DNA of 19,192 nt from Candidatus Saccharimonadota bacterium (GTDB lineage: Bacteria > Patescibacteriota > Saccharimonadia > Saccharimonadales > Saccharimonadaceae). Shown in pieces: positions 5,904 to 13,190 of the stretch; positions within the stretch are counted from its first letter, which is position 1, and each line of letters opens with the position of its first letter. The notes below the pieces were generated by a model. The model ran no database searches. It was not told where the DNA came from and saw only the letters and a program-made list of their open reading frames with translations. The position numbers and the translations under genes are program-made. Location: assembly GCA_905373835.1 (NCBI GenBank), contig CAJPUN010000010.1:1-19192 (forward strand), given 5' to 3'.

Positions 5904-7430
5904 CTAATACTCCCATGTTGTCTCGATATCCGCCCCGAGGGTGTTGAGCCGGTTGGCGAAGTCTTCGTAGCCTCGGTTGATGTTGTATACATCGCGCAGG
6001 ATGGAGCGCCCAGGGGCTGCGAGCATCGCTAGCATCACGACGACGCTGGGGCGCAAGGCTGGTGGTGCAACGACATCGGCAGGCTTCCAGCGGGTGGGGC
6101 CACTGATGTAAACGCGGTGCGGGTCGACCATCTCTACCTGTGCGCCAAGACGAGTGAGGTCGGTAAAGTAAATGGCGCGGTTGTCGTAGCTCCAGTCGTG
6201 CACCAGGGTGCGGCCCGTTGCTACTGTGGCAATGAGGCCAAGGAAGGGGAGATTATCCATATTGATACCAGGGAAGGGCATACTGTGGAGCTTGTCTTGT
6301 GGAGCGGTGAGAGTCGATTTGTGCAGGCTAATATCGACCAGGCGAGTCTGGCCATTGCGCGCTGGGTACTCGCTGGAGAGCTCATATTGTAAGCCCATAC
6401 CGCGCAGCACTGCCAGCTCGAGCTCGAGGAATTCGATTGGTGCTCGGCGGATGGTGATAGCAGAGTCCGTCACTACACCCGCTGCGATGAAGCTCATTGC
6501 CTCGATAGGGTCTTCGCTCGGACAATATTCGACTGTTTGGTTGATCTCGCTGACACCATGGATAGTGAGGGTCGTTGTGCCGATGCCATCGATCTGTACC
6601 CCAAGCTTTTGCAAAAAGAAACAGAGGTCTTGCACCATATAGTTGGGGCTGGCGTTGCGAATCGTCACGACGCCTGGGTGGAGCGCTGCCGCCATGATAA
6701 CATTCTCAGTGACGGTGTCGCCGCGCTCAGTAAGGACGATAGCGTGCTCAACCATATGCGGGTTAGCTGTTGCTTGGTAGTAATCGGTCGTTGCCTCGAC
6801 AGTGAGGCCAAAGGGTGCGAGGCCCGCCATGTGTGGCCCCACCGTCCGTGTGCCAAGGTTGCACCCACCCGCGAATGGGATTTGGAATGACTCATATTGA
6901 TGGAGCAATGGCCCAAGGAACATGATGATGCTACGAGTGCGCTTGGCTGCGGCGATATCCATCTCGTCTAGATGGAGGGTGCGTGGTGGGGTGATCTCGA
7001 GGTCATTGTGTTCAAGCCAGCGGCAGCGCATGCCAATGCTTTCTAACACCTCGATGATGCGATTAACTTCCTCGATCCGGGCCACTCGGCGGAGTGTTGT
7101 CTTACCTTTATTAAGGAGGCTTGCGCAGAGCAGAGCTACAGCAGCATTTTTGCTGGTCTTCACCTCAATCTCGCCATGGAGCGAGCCACCACCATTGATG
7201 ACGAAGTTTGTTTTGCCAGCTTTGTTGATGCGGACAATCTCACTGCTCAGCACTTCGCCAATGCGAGCAATCATTTCTAGGCTGATGTTTTGGCCACCCT
7301 TTTCGATGCGGTTGATGGCCGACTGGCTCGTGCCAAGTGCTGCAGCGAGCTCGGCTTGCGTCATACCGCGCGCTTGGCGGGTTTCTTGGATGAGTGTTCC
7401 GATATTACGGAGATATTTTGCTGTTCCCAT
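5904..7430 (-). CDS. murA: XRE-type helix-turn-helix fused to UDP-GlcNAc 1-carboxyvinyltransferase (MurA)
   Basis: The protein has 508 residues in two parts. Residues 6-64 form a complete XRE/HTH_3 domain: four helices, with the turn through MTQAELAAALG (23-33) and recognition helix TSQSAINRIEKG (34-45). Residues 74-508 are a full-length MurA, which transfers enolpyruvate from PEP to UDP-GlcNAc, the first committed step of peptidoglycan synthesis. E. coli MurA catalytic residues are conserved: K94-N95 (K22-N23), C190 (C115), R195 (R120), D392 (D305), R460 (R371) and R486 (R397). Cys at 190 predicts fosfomycin sensitivity. The ATG at 7430 is chosen because promoter elements end 6 nt upstream; the frame is open to 7532. 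A palindrome shared with murB lies in the promoter, suggesting that the HTH binds there. Confidence 0.92.
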   Translation of the reverse strand: MGTAKYLRNIGTLIQETRQARGMTQAELAAALGTSQSAINRIEKGGQNISLEMIARIGEVLSSEIVRINKAGKTNFVINGGGSLHGEIEVKTSKNAAVALLCASLLNKGKTTLRRVARIEEVNRIIEVLESIGMRCRWLEHNDLEITPPRTLHLDEMDIAAAKRTRSIIMFLGPLLHQYESFQIPFAGGCNLGTRTVGPHMAGLAPFGLTVEATTDYYQATANPHMVEHAIVLTERGDTVTENVIMAAALHPGVVTIRNASPNYMVQDLCFFLQKLGVQIDGIGTTTLTIHGVSEINQTVEYCPSEDPIEAMSFIAAGVVTDSAITIRRAPIEFLELELAVLRGMGLQYELSSEYPARNGQTRLVDISLHKSTLTAPQDKLHSMPFPGINMDNLPFLGLIATVATGRTLVHDWSYDNRAIYFTDLTRLGAQVEMVDPHRVYISGPTRWKPADVVAPPALRPSVVVMLAMLAAPGRSILRDVYNINRGYEDFANRLNTLGADIETTWEY

Positions 7431-7436
7431 GCTTGT

Positions 7437-7465
7437 ACGATATATCATCGGTGATATATTGTCAA
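7437..7465 (-). promoter_or_regulatory. Leaderless promoter of murA
   Basis: On the minus strand -35 TTGACA (7465-7460) and -10 TATCGT (7442-7437) are 17 bp apart. Six bases then separate the -10 from the ATG, placing the predicted +1 on its first base. Confidence 0.75.
7440..7459. promoter_or_regulatory. Putative operator in the murA promoter
   Basis: A perfect palindrome, ATATATCA-TCGG-TGATATAT on the plus strand, fills the -35/-10 spacer and enters the -10. The same 8-4-8 sequence with a different centre recurs in the murB promoter at 13096-13115. It is placed to block RNA polymerase and is the likely target of the MurA-fused HTH. Confidence 0.7.
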
Positions 7466-7804
7466 ACACAAGCATCTCGTGTTGCGGAAAGAAATGCGAG
7501 GTTAGGCTGCGAAGTTTTTCTAATAACTCCATCAGCTCCTTTCTGCTATTTCAACTAGCCGTGCGCAAGGCCCCCCATTTACTACACGAGCAAGTGTCTA
7601 GTCTTCGCATCAGAGTAATATCAAAAGAGATGCGATAGTACGTCAATACTACTAGAGAAAAAGAGAGCTATCGCAAGCTCAAGACGCACGTAGTCAGGTA
7701 CTGTAACTCCCCACATTGGGTGGCTGTGCTATACTACACATATGATCTGATGAAAAGTGCATAGCGAATCCTAAGATATAACCAACAAACAAGGAGTATT
7801 ACCC
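7466..7804. other. Divergent intergenic region between murA and glyA
   Basis: Apart from the two promoters at its ends and the glyA Shine-Dalgarno site I see no gene or conserved structure here. The murA frame is open through part of it (to 7532) but without homology to MurA or HTH proteins. Confidence 0.5.
7727..7735 (+). promoter_or_regulatory. Extended -10 promoter of glyA
   Basis: TGC followed by TATACT (7730-7735) is an extended -10; the -35 is weak. The predicted +1 near 7742 gives a leader of about 63 nt that ends in AAGGAG (7791-7796), 8 nt before the ATG. In contrast to its divergent neighbour murA, glyA has a normal leader. Confidence 0.65.
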
Positions 7805-9079
7805 ATGCACGAAACAACTATTGCTACCCTTATCACCCGTGAGCAGCAGCGCCAACGCGAAGGCTTAGAGCTCATCCCGAGTGAGAATTATGTCTCTGGT
7901 GATGTACTACGAGCACTTGGGAGTGTCTTTACTAATAAATACAGCGAGGGCTACCCAGGCCGGCGTTACTATGGCGGGCAGCAGTATACTGACCAAGTAG
8001 AGCAGCTGGCAATCGACCGCGCCAAGCAGCTCTTCCGGGCTGACCATGCTAATGTCCAGCCGCACAGTGGCGCTCAGGCGAATGAAGCCGTGTACTTTGC
8101 GTGGTGTGAACCAGGCGATACCATCCTCGCGATGGATCTGGGTCATGGTGGCCACCTGACGCATGGTGCGCCTGTGACACATAGTGCTCGTGAGTATAAT
8201 TTTGTTCGCTACAAAATGAAGGACGTGAGAACGGGCGAGATTGACTACGATGAGCTGCAGCGGATGGCGCAAGAACATCGGCCAAAGATCATCCTGGCGG
8301 GCTTTAGTGCTTATCCGCGCCAGCTAGATTTTGCACGCTTTGCGGCGATCGGCCACGAGGTTGGTGCTTTGCTCATGGCCGATATGGCGCATGTCGCGGG
8401 GTTGATTGCTGGTGGGGTAGCGGAGAATCCACTTAACCATGGTTTTCACGTTATGACGACAACGACGCACAAGACGCTGCGCGGGCCGCGTGGTGGGCTC
8501 ATCGTTAGCAAAGGAGTAGTGAGCAACCCACTCAAGCGCCCAGCCAAGACTCTCGAGAATATTCCGACACTCATCGATCGAGCGGTCTTTCCTGGTATTC
8601 AGGGCGGACCACATATGCATACGATTGCCGCCAAGGCAGTGGCTTTTGGCGAGGCGCTCCAACCAGCCTTTCGTGCCTATGCTGAGCAAGTGGTAGCTAA
8701 TGCCGCTGTCTTAGCACGGGAGCTGCAACAGTGCGGCTTTGTGCTCGTGACGGGTGGCACAAGCAACCATCTCATCTTGGCCGATGTCCACACAAGTTTT
8801 GGGATTGATGGCAAGACGGCGGAGATTGCAATGGATAAGATCGGCCTGACACTTAACGCCAATGCTATCCCAGATGATCCACTGCCGCCATTTCGCCCTA
8901 GTGGTATTCGCCTTGGTACGCCAGCGGCAACAACGCGCGGCTTAGAGCCGCAGCATATGCCGCAGATTGCTGAGTGGATGCGGCAGGCCATCGATCACCG
9001 TGATGATGAGGCAGAGCTAGCTAAGCTCCGCACCGATGTTGCAGAGTTCTTGGCGGACTTCCCAGTGCCGACGGAATAG
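7805..9079 (+). CDS. glyA: Serine hydroxymethyltransferase
   Basis: The 424-residue enzyme is PLP-dependent and interconverts serine and glycine while charging tetrahydrofolate to methylene-tetrahydrofolate. Seen: LIPSENYVS at 23-31, the NKYSEGYPGRRYYGG substrate region at 44-58, QPHSGAQAN at 85-93, the PLP-binding Asp in ADMAHVAGL (D193, H196), and the Schiff-base lysine K223 in TTTTHKTLRGPRGG. The length and all motifs are those of a normal bacterial enzyme. The start is set by the Shine-Dalgarno AAGGAG 8 nt upstream. Together with FolD (13191-14021) it links one-carbon units to purine, thymidylate and formyl-Met synthesis. It is monocistronic and followed by a strong terminator. Confidence 0.97.
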   Translation: MHETTIATLITREQQRQREGLELIPSENYVSGDVLRALGSVFTNKYSEGYPGRRYYGGQQYTDQVEQLAIDRAKQLFRADHANVQPHSGAQANEAVYFAWCEPGDTILAMDLGHGGHLTHGAPVTHSAREYNFVRYKMKDVRTGEIDYDELQRMAQEHRPKIILAGFSAYPRQLDFARFAAIGHEVGALLMADMAHVAGLIAGGVAENPLNHGFHVMTTTTHKTLRGPRGGLIVSKGVVSNPLKRPAKTLENIPTLIDRAVFPGIQGGPHMHTIAAKAVAFGEALQPAFRAYAEQVVANAAVLARELQQCGFVLVTGGTSNHLILADVHTSFGIDGKTAEIAMDKIGLTLNANAIPDDPLPPFRPSGIRLGTPAATTRGLEPQHMPQIAEWMRQAIDHRDDEAELAKLRTDVAEFLADFPVPTE

Positions 9080-9158
9080 GCAAAAAGTCAGAGGTTTGTC
9101 GCTGTCATTGATAATTGTGTCTCGCTAGGTGCAGTAGTAATACATCCGTATATCTAAA

Positions 9159-9184
9159 ACACCCGCCAGAGAGCGGGTGTTTTT
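9159..9184. terminator. Terminator between glyA and the pilin gene
   Basis: A perfect 8-bp stem (ACACCCGC 9159-9166 with GCGGGTGT 9173-9180) is followed by TTTT on the plus strand. On the minus strand it lies 23 nt beyond the pilin stop codon and is preceded by A-rich/T-rich sequence, so it probably serves both convergent genes. Confidence 0.85.
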
Positions 9185-9203
9185 GTTGATTGAGAGGATA
9201 AGC

Positions 9204-9617
9204 TTAGCAGCTGCCTCGGACGATATCCTCGGTTTTGTCGCCCTTCTTGTAGGTGATTTTTGCACCCTTACCACTACCACACTGGGTGTACAAGACAGGA
9301 GTGTCGTTGTTTGGTGTACCAGATGTGATGATCTTCTTCTTAAGGTCAGGATCGATCTTTGCTTCAGTTACTTTATCGTCAACAAGATTGCTACTGACTT
9401 GCGCGGCTGTTGGGTATTCACCCTTCTGGCTGTTCCATGCCTCTACTTTGGTCGAGAGCTGCGATGCAGCACCAGCGGCTGCAGAGTCACGAGCGCGTTG
9501 CTGGATACCGTTGTAAGCGACGATGGTAATAGCCGCTAGGATGGCGATGATCACAATCACGATGAGAAGCTCGACAATTGTGAAACCGCGCAGGTTACGT
9601 TGAGTTTTTGTTGTCAT
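9204..9617 (-). CDS. Type IV pilin (likely major pilin)
   Basis: The 137-residue prepilin has a short basic leader (MTTKTQRNLRG), a prepilin peptidase site G11/F12 followed by FTIVE with the conserved Glu at mature position 5, and a hydrophobic alpha-1 helix of about 22 residues. The mature globular part begins after YNGIQQRARD and contains a C-terminal cysteine pair (one in TQCGSG, one as the last residue) that may form the D-loop disulfide. A strong AAGGAGG (9629-9635) lies 11 nt before the ATG, and it has its own promoter, consistent with high expression as the major subunit. The minor pilin operon lies upstream on the same strand. Saccharibacteria use such pili for twitching and host contact; that role is inferred. 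Confidence 0.9.
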   Translation of the reverse strand: MTTKTQRNLRGFTIVELLIVIVIIAILAAITIVAYNGIQQRARDSAAAGAASQLSTKVEAWNSQKGEYPTAAQVSSNLVDDKVTEAKIDPDLKKKIITSGTPNNDTPVLYTQCGSGKGAKITYKKGDKTEDIVRGSC

Positions 9618-9642
9618 ACAGAGTTACCCCTCCTTGTTACTG

Positions 9643-9648
9643 ATTATA
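9643..9648 (-). promoter_or_regulatory. -10 element of the major pilin gene
   Basis: A consensus TATAAT on the minus strand; the -35 (near 9666-9671) is poor. The predicted +1 at about 9636 would start the mRNA directly at the Shine-Dalgarno sequence, giving a leader of about 19 nt. Confidence 0.55.
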
Positions 9649-9878
9649 TTACGATCATACTACGAACATTCATTAAACACAAGCTTTTTGAACACGGATG
9701 TATGACGATTTTTTAGATGGTATGATGCTGGCGATACGGGCAAAAGAGCTAGGGTATTTGCCAAAATAACAGTATATTGCGCAAGGCAAGGCCGTGTATC
9801 GTGTACTGGCTTACTCGGTTGATCATGTGATAGGGCAAGAATAACCGGATGGCGTAATGCCAACCTCTCTTGGCTCTG

Positions 9879-10694
9879 TTAATTATTAATCCGCCGAGCT
9901 TGCATTGACCCTCGGGCGTGAATGGTCTGGCCAGTGCTGAGGGCGGCAATATCCACTGTGGCAGAGACGACGGTGGTGCTATCGTTTGGTGTGGTGCTGG
10001 CCGCTTGATTAAAGCCTGTTGCATAGCCAAAGCGAATACTCGATACATTATTCGCGACGCGTGTATCGAGCGCTTTGCAAGGGCCACCAGTGTAGTTGCA
10101 AGTGCTTTGCTGCCAGGGCTGACCACACATTGTGTTATTGCTGGGGTTGGTAGCATTGAATTCGTATTGGTTTGGCACGATAGTCCGCCGCCAGAGGGTG
10201 GTACCTTGCACAAAGTAGACAACCTTGACGGTAAGTGGGTTGTTTGTGCGGTAGAGCTTGGCGGCGAGCTCGGCTTGGCTGCGACAGGGGTTGGCTTGGC
10301 TATTGAGATAGATGAGTTCACGCTGGGTGTCGGAGGGGTTGCGATCGGTGGCGTATTGGGTGAGAATCAAGACGTTATCGCCCGCGAAGTGTTGTGCCCA
10401 GTTAGCCGCGACGGCTTTGCTCTCGACTTTTGTCGCCAGGCGGACGTCCTGCTCGATTTGGTCAAGCGCATCTTCCATAGCATACGTGAGCGCGCCCCGC
10501 TGATTAGAGATAACAATCGAGCTCAGCAGTCCCACCAAGGCAGCGACCAATACGCCAACCACCACCACAATAATCGGAATCACCACCAGCATTTCCACCA
10601 CCGTGAAGCCACGCTGTTGGTGTCGCGCAGGATAGATACGGCGGATGAGCTGCTGCATTCGCTCTCGTATATTATTGGCTGCTGAGAATCGCAT
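9879..10694 (-). CDS. Type IV minor pilin (PilW-like), third gene of the operon
   Basis: The 271-residue prepilin has a leader of about 29 residues ending QQRG, then FTVVEML with the conserved Glu at position 5 and a long hydrophobic helix that carries a proline (VVIPIIVVV). The C-terminal domain is rich in Asn, Ser and Thr and has four cysteines within about 40 residues or fewer of one another (CRS, MCGQ, TCNY, PCKA). The size and architecture resemble PilW/PilJ-type minor pilins that initiate or cap the pilus. The ATG at 10694 is supported by GGAGG (10701-10705) 6 nt upstream; it overlaps the previous gene by 23 nt, indicating translational coupling. A later ATG at 10658 would shorten the leader. 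Confidence 0.82.
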   Translation of the reverse strand: MRFSAANNIRERMQQLIRRIYPARHQQRGFTVVEMLVVIPIIVVVVGVLVAALVGLLSSIVISNQRGALTYAMEDALDQIEQDVRLATKVESKAVAANWAQHFAGDNVLILTQYATDRNPSDTQRELIYLNSQANPCRSQAELAAKLYRTNNPLTVKVVYFVQGTTLWRRTIVPNQYEFNATNPSNNTMCGQPWQQSTCNYTGGPCKALDTRVANNVSSIRFGYATGFNQAASTTPNDSTTVVSATVDIAALSTGQTIHARGSMQARRINN

Positions 10695-11079
10695 GGCGAA
10701 CCTCCGATTGGCTAGAGCCTTGCCCATAGCGCACCGTTACCGATACACGGCTTATCTGTGGTGCGGTGGTGCTATATGGGCAATCAACGATGATGGTGGC
10801 ATTAACGGGCTGAGGCAAGCCATCAGTATCGAGCGAGTGGTCAGTCGTAAGATTGCGATTGGCTGCGCGGTTTGTGCACGGCGTTGGTGTGCCATCGCCA
10901 ACTTCGCGGCGGAGCAGCTCATACCCCACAATGCTTGCCTTGGCGTCGCGATTGGCCTCCGTTGCGCTCTGGATCGTCACAATATACAGCTGATAGAGCG
11001 TCCCAATAAAGAGCACGCCCAGCACCATCGTCACCAACATCTCTACTAAGGTAAAGCCAGCATCTGGACTATGCTTCAT
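10672..11079 (-). CDS. Type IV minor pilin, second gene of the operon
   Basis: The 135-residue prepilin has a very short leader (MKHSPDAG), then FTLVEMLVTM with Glu at mature position 5 and one N-terminal hydrophobic helix. Two cysteines (TPCTNR and VDCPYS) could form a disulfide in the globular domain. Its ATG overlaps the upstream gene's stop by 4 nt (ATGA type), so the two are translationally coupled. The leader is acidic before the cleavage site, which is less usual than the basic leaders of the neighbouring pilins. The exact minor pilin class (PilV/PilX/PilI) cannot be assigned. Confidence 0.82.
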   Translation of the reverse strand: MKHSPDAGFTLVEMLVTMVLGVLFIGTLYQLYIVTIQSATEANRDAKASIVGYELLRREVGDGTPTPCTNRAANRNLTTDHSLDTDGLPQPVNATIIVDCPYSTTAPQISRVSVTVRYGQGSSQSEVRHAILSSQ

Positions 11080-11594
11080 TGGTGGTTGCTCGTGATGGTT
11101 ATCGTTACTGTTGGTGCGCGCTCTAGCCGGTAGTAGAGGAAGAAACGGCTACACTCTTGACTGGTGGTGACGCAGAGCGAACCATCGCGGGCGCGCGGCT
11201 CGTAGACGAAGCGATCGACTGTGGCGCTATCTTTGCTAATGCCATTGCTTGGCGACTGGACAAAGAGCGCTTGCTGCCCACTGCGCGATGGATATTGATA
11301 GCTATCCTCAGACAGTCCAGGGAGGATATGGCGAATTGCCGTGCCATTAAGCGAGGTCAAAAACTGCTCGGCCGACGGGTAGCGGTGGCCTTGCTCGCCC
11401 GACGTACCAGTTGCATCGCCGTTGTAGAAGGATTCAAGGCTGCGCGCCACCGTCTCTACAGTGGTGGTGCGGGCAGTATCGCGCGAGGAGCGCTGCGCAT
11501 TATTGAGCGTCACCACGCCCAGCACTAGCAGCACCAGCATGATTGCCAGCACAATAATAATTTCCACGATTGTATACCCGCGTCGTACCCTCAT
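11076..11594 (-). CDS. Type IV minor pilin, first gene of the operon
   Basis: The 172-residue prepilin has a 6-residue basic leader (MRVRRG) followed by YTIVEIIIVLAIM: Tyr in place of the usual Phe at mature position 1, Glu at position 5, then a hydrophobic helix. The globular part has a cysteine pair (SLCVTTSQECS). The frame stays open to 11771, but the -10 and -35 elements at 11601-11629 lie inside that extension, and the cleavage motif fits the ATG at 11594 exactly. The mRNA is predicted to start on the ATG itself. The operon continues with two more minor pilins by overlapping starts. No pilus ATPase or peptidase gene is in the window. Confidence 0.82.
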   Translation of the reverse strand: MRVRRGYTIVEIIIVLAIMLVLLVLGVVTLNNAQRSSRDTARTTTVETVARSLESFYNGDATGTSGEQGHRYPSAEQFLTSLNGTAIRHILPGLSEDSYQYPSRSGQQALFVQSPSNGISKDSATVDRFVYEPRARDGSLCVTTSQECSRFFLYYRLERAPTVTITITSNHQ

Positions 11595-11600
11595 GCAATT

Positions 11601-11629
11601 AGCATAAGGGTTTTGGGGTAAAAGTGCAA
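11601..11629 (-). promoter_or_regulatory. Leaderless promoter of the minor pilin operon
   Basis: On the minus strand -35 TTGCAC (11629-11624) and -10 TATGCT (11606-11601) are 17 bp apart, followed by 6 nt and the ATG. This is the same geometry as murA and murB, with the predicted +1 at the A of ATG. Confidence 0.7.
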
Positions 11630-12059
11630 GAGGTGAGAAGTCGAATTGAGCTGAATCGCGGCCTACTTTGCCCCAATTGCACCCATGATTTATCGACGAA
11701 AGGATAAGAAAGGGGTGTCTAAAGGAACGGTATTCAAGACTCTTTAACACTATTTCGTTATGTAGGTGCAATGTTAATCGTCACCACACTAAGGAGTGCT
11801 TTGGCTCATACGAGAATGAACACCTCGTTAGATTATGTATTTTGGCACAGAACTCCTAGCCTAATGAGGTGAAATTCCGTGACTGTTTGAGAGGAAAGAA
11901 AGTGTGAAGCTGGCAGAGAATAGAGCAAATGCAGCCAAAAAAATACTCAAGAATACGTATCTACCTTGCCTGCTTGACTACATCTATATCACAAAAACTA
12001 TTGATTAACAGGGGTAAATAGATAAGATTATGTGCAGATGTTATACACTATTTGACTCG
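11630..12059. other. Intergenic region between the pilin operon and murB
   Basis: I see no gene, tRNA or clear terminator in this AT-rich stretch of about 430 nt. The two flanking genes are on the minus strand, so any murB 3' end must lie here; the best T-rich candidate is the short run read on the minus strand near 11990-12000, without a convincing stem. Confidence 0.4.
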
Positions 12060-13088
12060 TTACACCGCTGGCATCTCGAGTGGTTCTTGCACAATGGTGA
12101 TGCCGAATTTTTCCTCTACCGTGCGAATAATCTCCTCGCGAGCGGCAGCAAGATCGTGGTAGCTGGTAGCCGATTGATTGATGAGCACGACTGCATTCTT
12201 ATCGTGCACCTTCATGCCGTGGAGGACGCTGCCTTTGAGCCCCGCTTGCTCGATGAGCCAGCCTGATGGTACCTTGACGCGCCCATCGGGCAGCGCATAG
12301 TGCGGTACTGTGGGGTAGTGCTGCTGGAGCTGAGCAAATGCCTCGCTGGAAATAATCGCGTTTTTGAAGAACGAGCCAGTATTGGGGAGCTTGGCAGGGT
12401 CGGGCAGCTTATTAGCGCGGATCGTCATGACGGCCTGACGAATGTCTTGCGGGGTAGGCTCTGCTATAGCGTGGGAGGTGAGATAATCTTGAACGGCTTG
12501 GTAGAAGGGTGGCTGCGGCAAACCCTTGCGCAGGCGGAGCGTTATGCTTGTGATGATATATCGCCCCATCTCGCGGCCCCGGAAAATGCTGTGCCGGTAC
12601 GAGAACTCGCAGTCGGCAGCGCTGAGCGACACGAAGCGCTCTTGCTGCCGATCGTACGCCTCGAGCGAGACAAGTGTATCGGCAATCTCCTGCCCATACG
12701 CACCAACGTTCTGCACTGGCGCAGCGCCTGCTGTACCTGGGATGGCCGATAGCGCCTCAATGCCGCTCAGGCCACTGGCCACTGTTCTTGCTACGACATC
12801 ATCGAGAATCTCTCCTGCACCAATGGTGATTGTTGTCGATTCGGCATCCTCAGCAATGACCGAGAAGCCCGGGATACGGTTGCGCGCTACAATGCCAGCA
12901 AAGCCGCTGTCTTGAGCCAGAGTGTTGCTCCCGCCGCCAAGGACAAAGAGTTCAGTCTGCTGTTGGTGGGCCATCGTGCACACCGCCACGACATCATCGT
13001 TGGTATAGAGGTCGACCATAGTATGGGCGTTGCCGCCAAGCTGCATCGTCAAATATGGTTTGAGTGAAATGTCAGTACGAATATCCAT
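12060..13088 (-). CDS. murB: UDP-N-acetylenolpyruvoylglucosamine reductase
   Basis: The 342-residue flavoenzyme reduces the MurA product to UDP-N-acetylmuramate with NADPH and FAD in the cytoplasm. Seen: the FAD-binding GGGSN at 51-55, IPGTAGAAPVQNVGAYGQE (116-134), the SYRHSIFR loop at 163-170 that marks type I (E. coli-like) MurB, the catalytic serine S239 in NTGSFFKN (E. coli S229), and the glutamate of EPLEMP (E336, E. coli E325). The length equals that of the E. coli enzyme. The ATG at 13088 lies 6 nt after the -10, so the mRNA is predicted leaderless. It shares its promoter palindrome with murA, the preceding enzyme of the pathway, although the genes are 5.6 kb apart. This suggests co-regulation by the MurA-fused HTH. 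Confidence 0.96.
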   Translation of the reverse strand: MDIRTDISLKPYLTMQLGGNAHTMVDLYTNDDVVAVCTMAHQQQTELFVLGGGSNTLAQDSGFAGIVARNRIPGFSVIAEDAESTTITIGAGEILDDVVARTVASGLSGIEALSAIPGTAGAAPVQNVGAYGQEIADTLVSLEAYDRQQERFVSLSAADCEFSYRHSIFRGREMGRYIITSITLRLRKGLPQPPFYQAVQDYLTSHAIAEPTPQDIRQAVMTIRANKLPDPAKLPNTGSFFKNAIISSEAFAQLQQHYPTVPHYALPDGRVKVPSGWLIEQAGLKGSVLHGMKVHDKNAVVLINQSATSYHDLAAAREEIIRTVEEKFGITIVQEPLEMPAV

Positions 13089-13094
13089 AGGTAT

Positions 13095-13123
13095 AATATA
13101 TCACTCATGATATATATCTGCAA
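13095..13123 (-). promoter_or_regulatory. Leaderless promoter of murB
   Basis: On the minus strand -35 TTGCAG (13123-13118) and -10 TATATT (13100-13095) are 17 bp apart, followed by 6 nt (ATACCT) and the ATG. The predicted +1 is the A of the start codon. Confidence 0.7.
13096..13115. promoter_or_regulatory. Putative operator in the murB promoter
   Basis: The palindrome ATATATCA-CTCA-TGATATAT has arms identical, over all 16 bases, to the palindrome in the murA promoter (7440-7459). Spacing is also identical and its place between -35 and -10 is equivalent. The N4 centres differ (CTCA versus TCGG), as expected for a site bound by a symmetric dimer through its arms. Confidence 0.7.
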
Positions 13124-13190
13124 GGTGTGTCGACCTAAACCTAGATAATAACAAGCCTGCAAACACTGCTGACTCTTATGGAATCTAGTG

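Noticed and set aside
7749..7772. CTGATGA followed by CGAA in the glyA leader, like a hammerhead ribozyme core
   Set aside because: The bases between the two motifs cannot form stem II and no flanking stems I and III are found.
12553..12562. Third possible copy of the mur operator inside murB (TGATATAT half)
   Set aside because: Only one arm is present; there is no matching ATATATCA at the right spacing.
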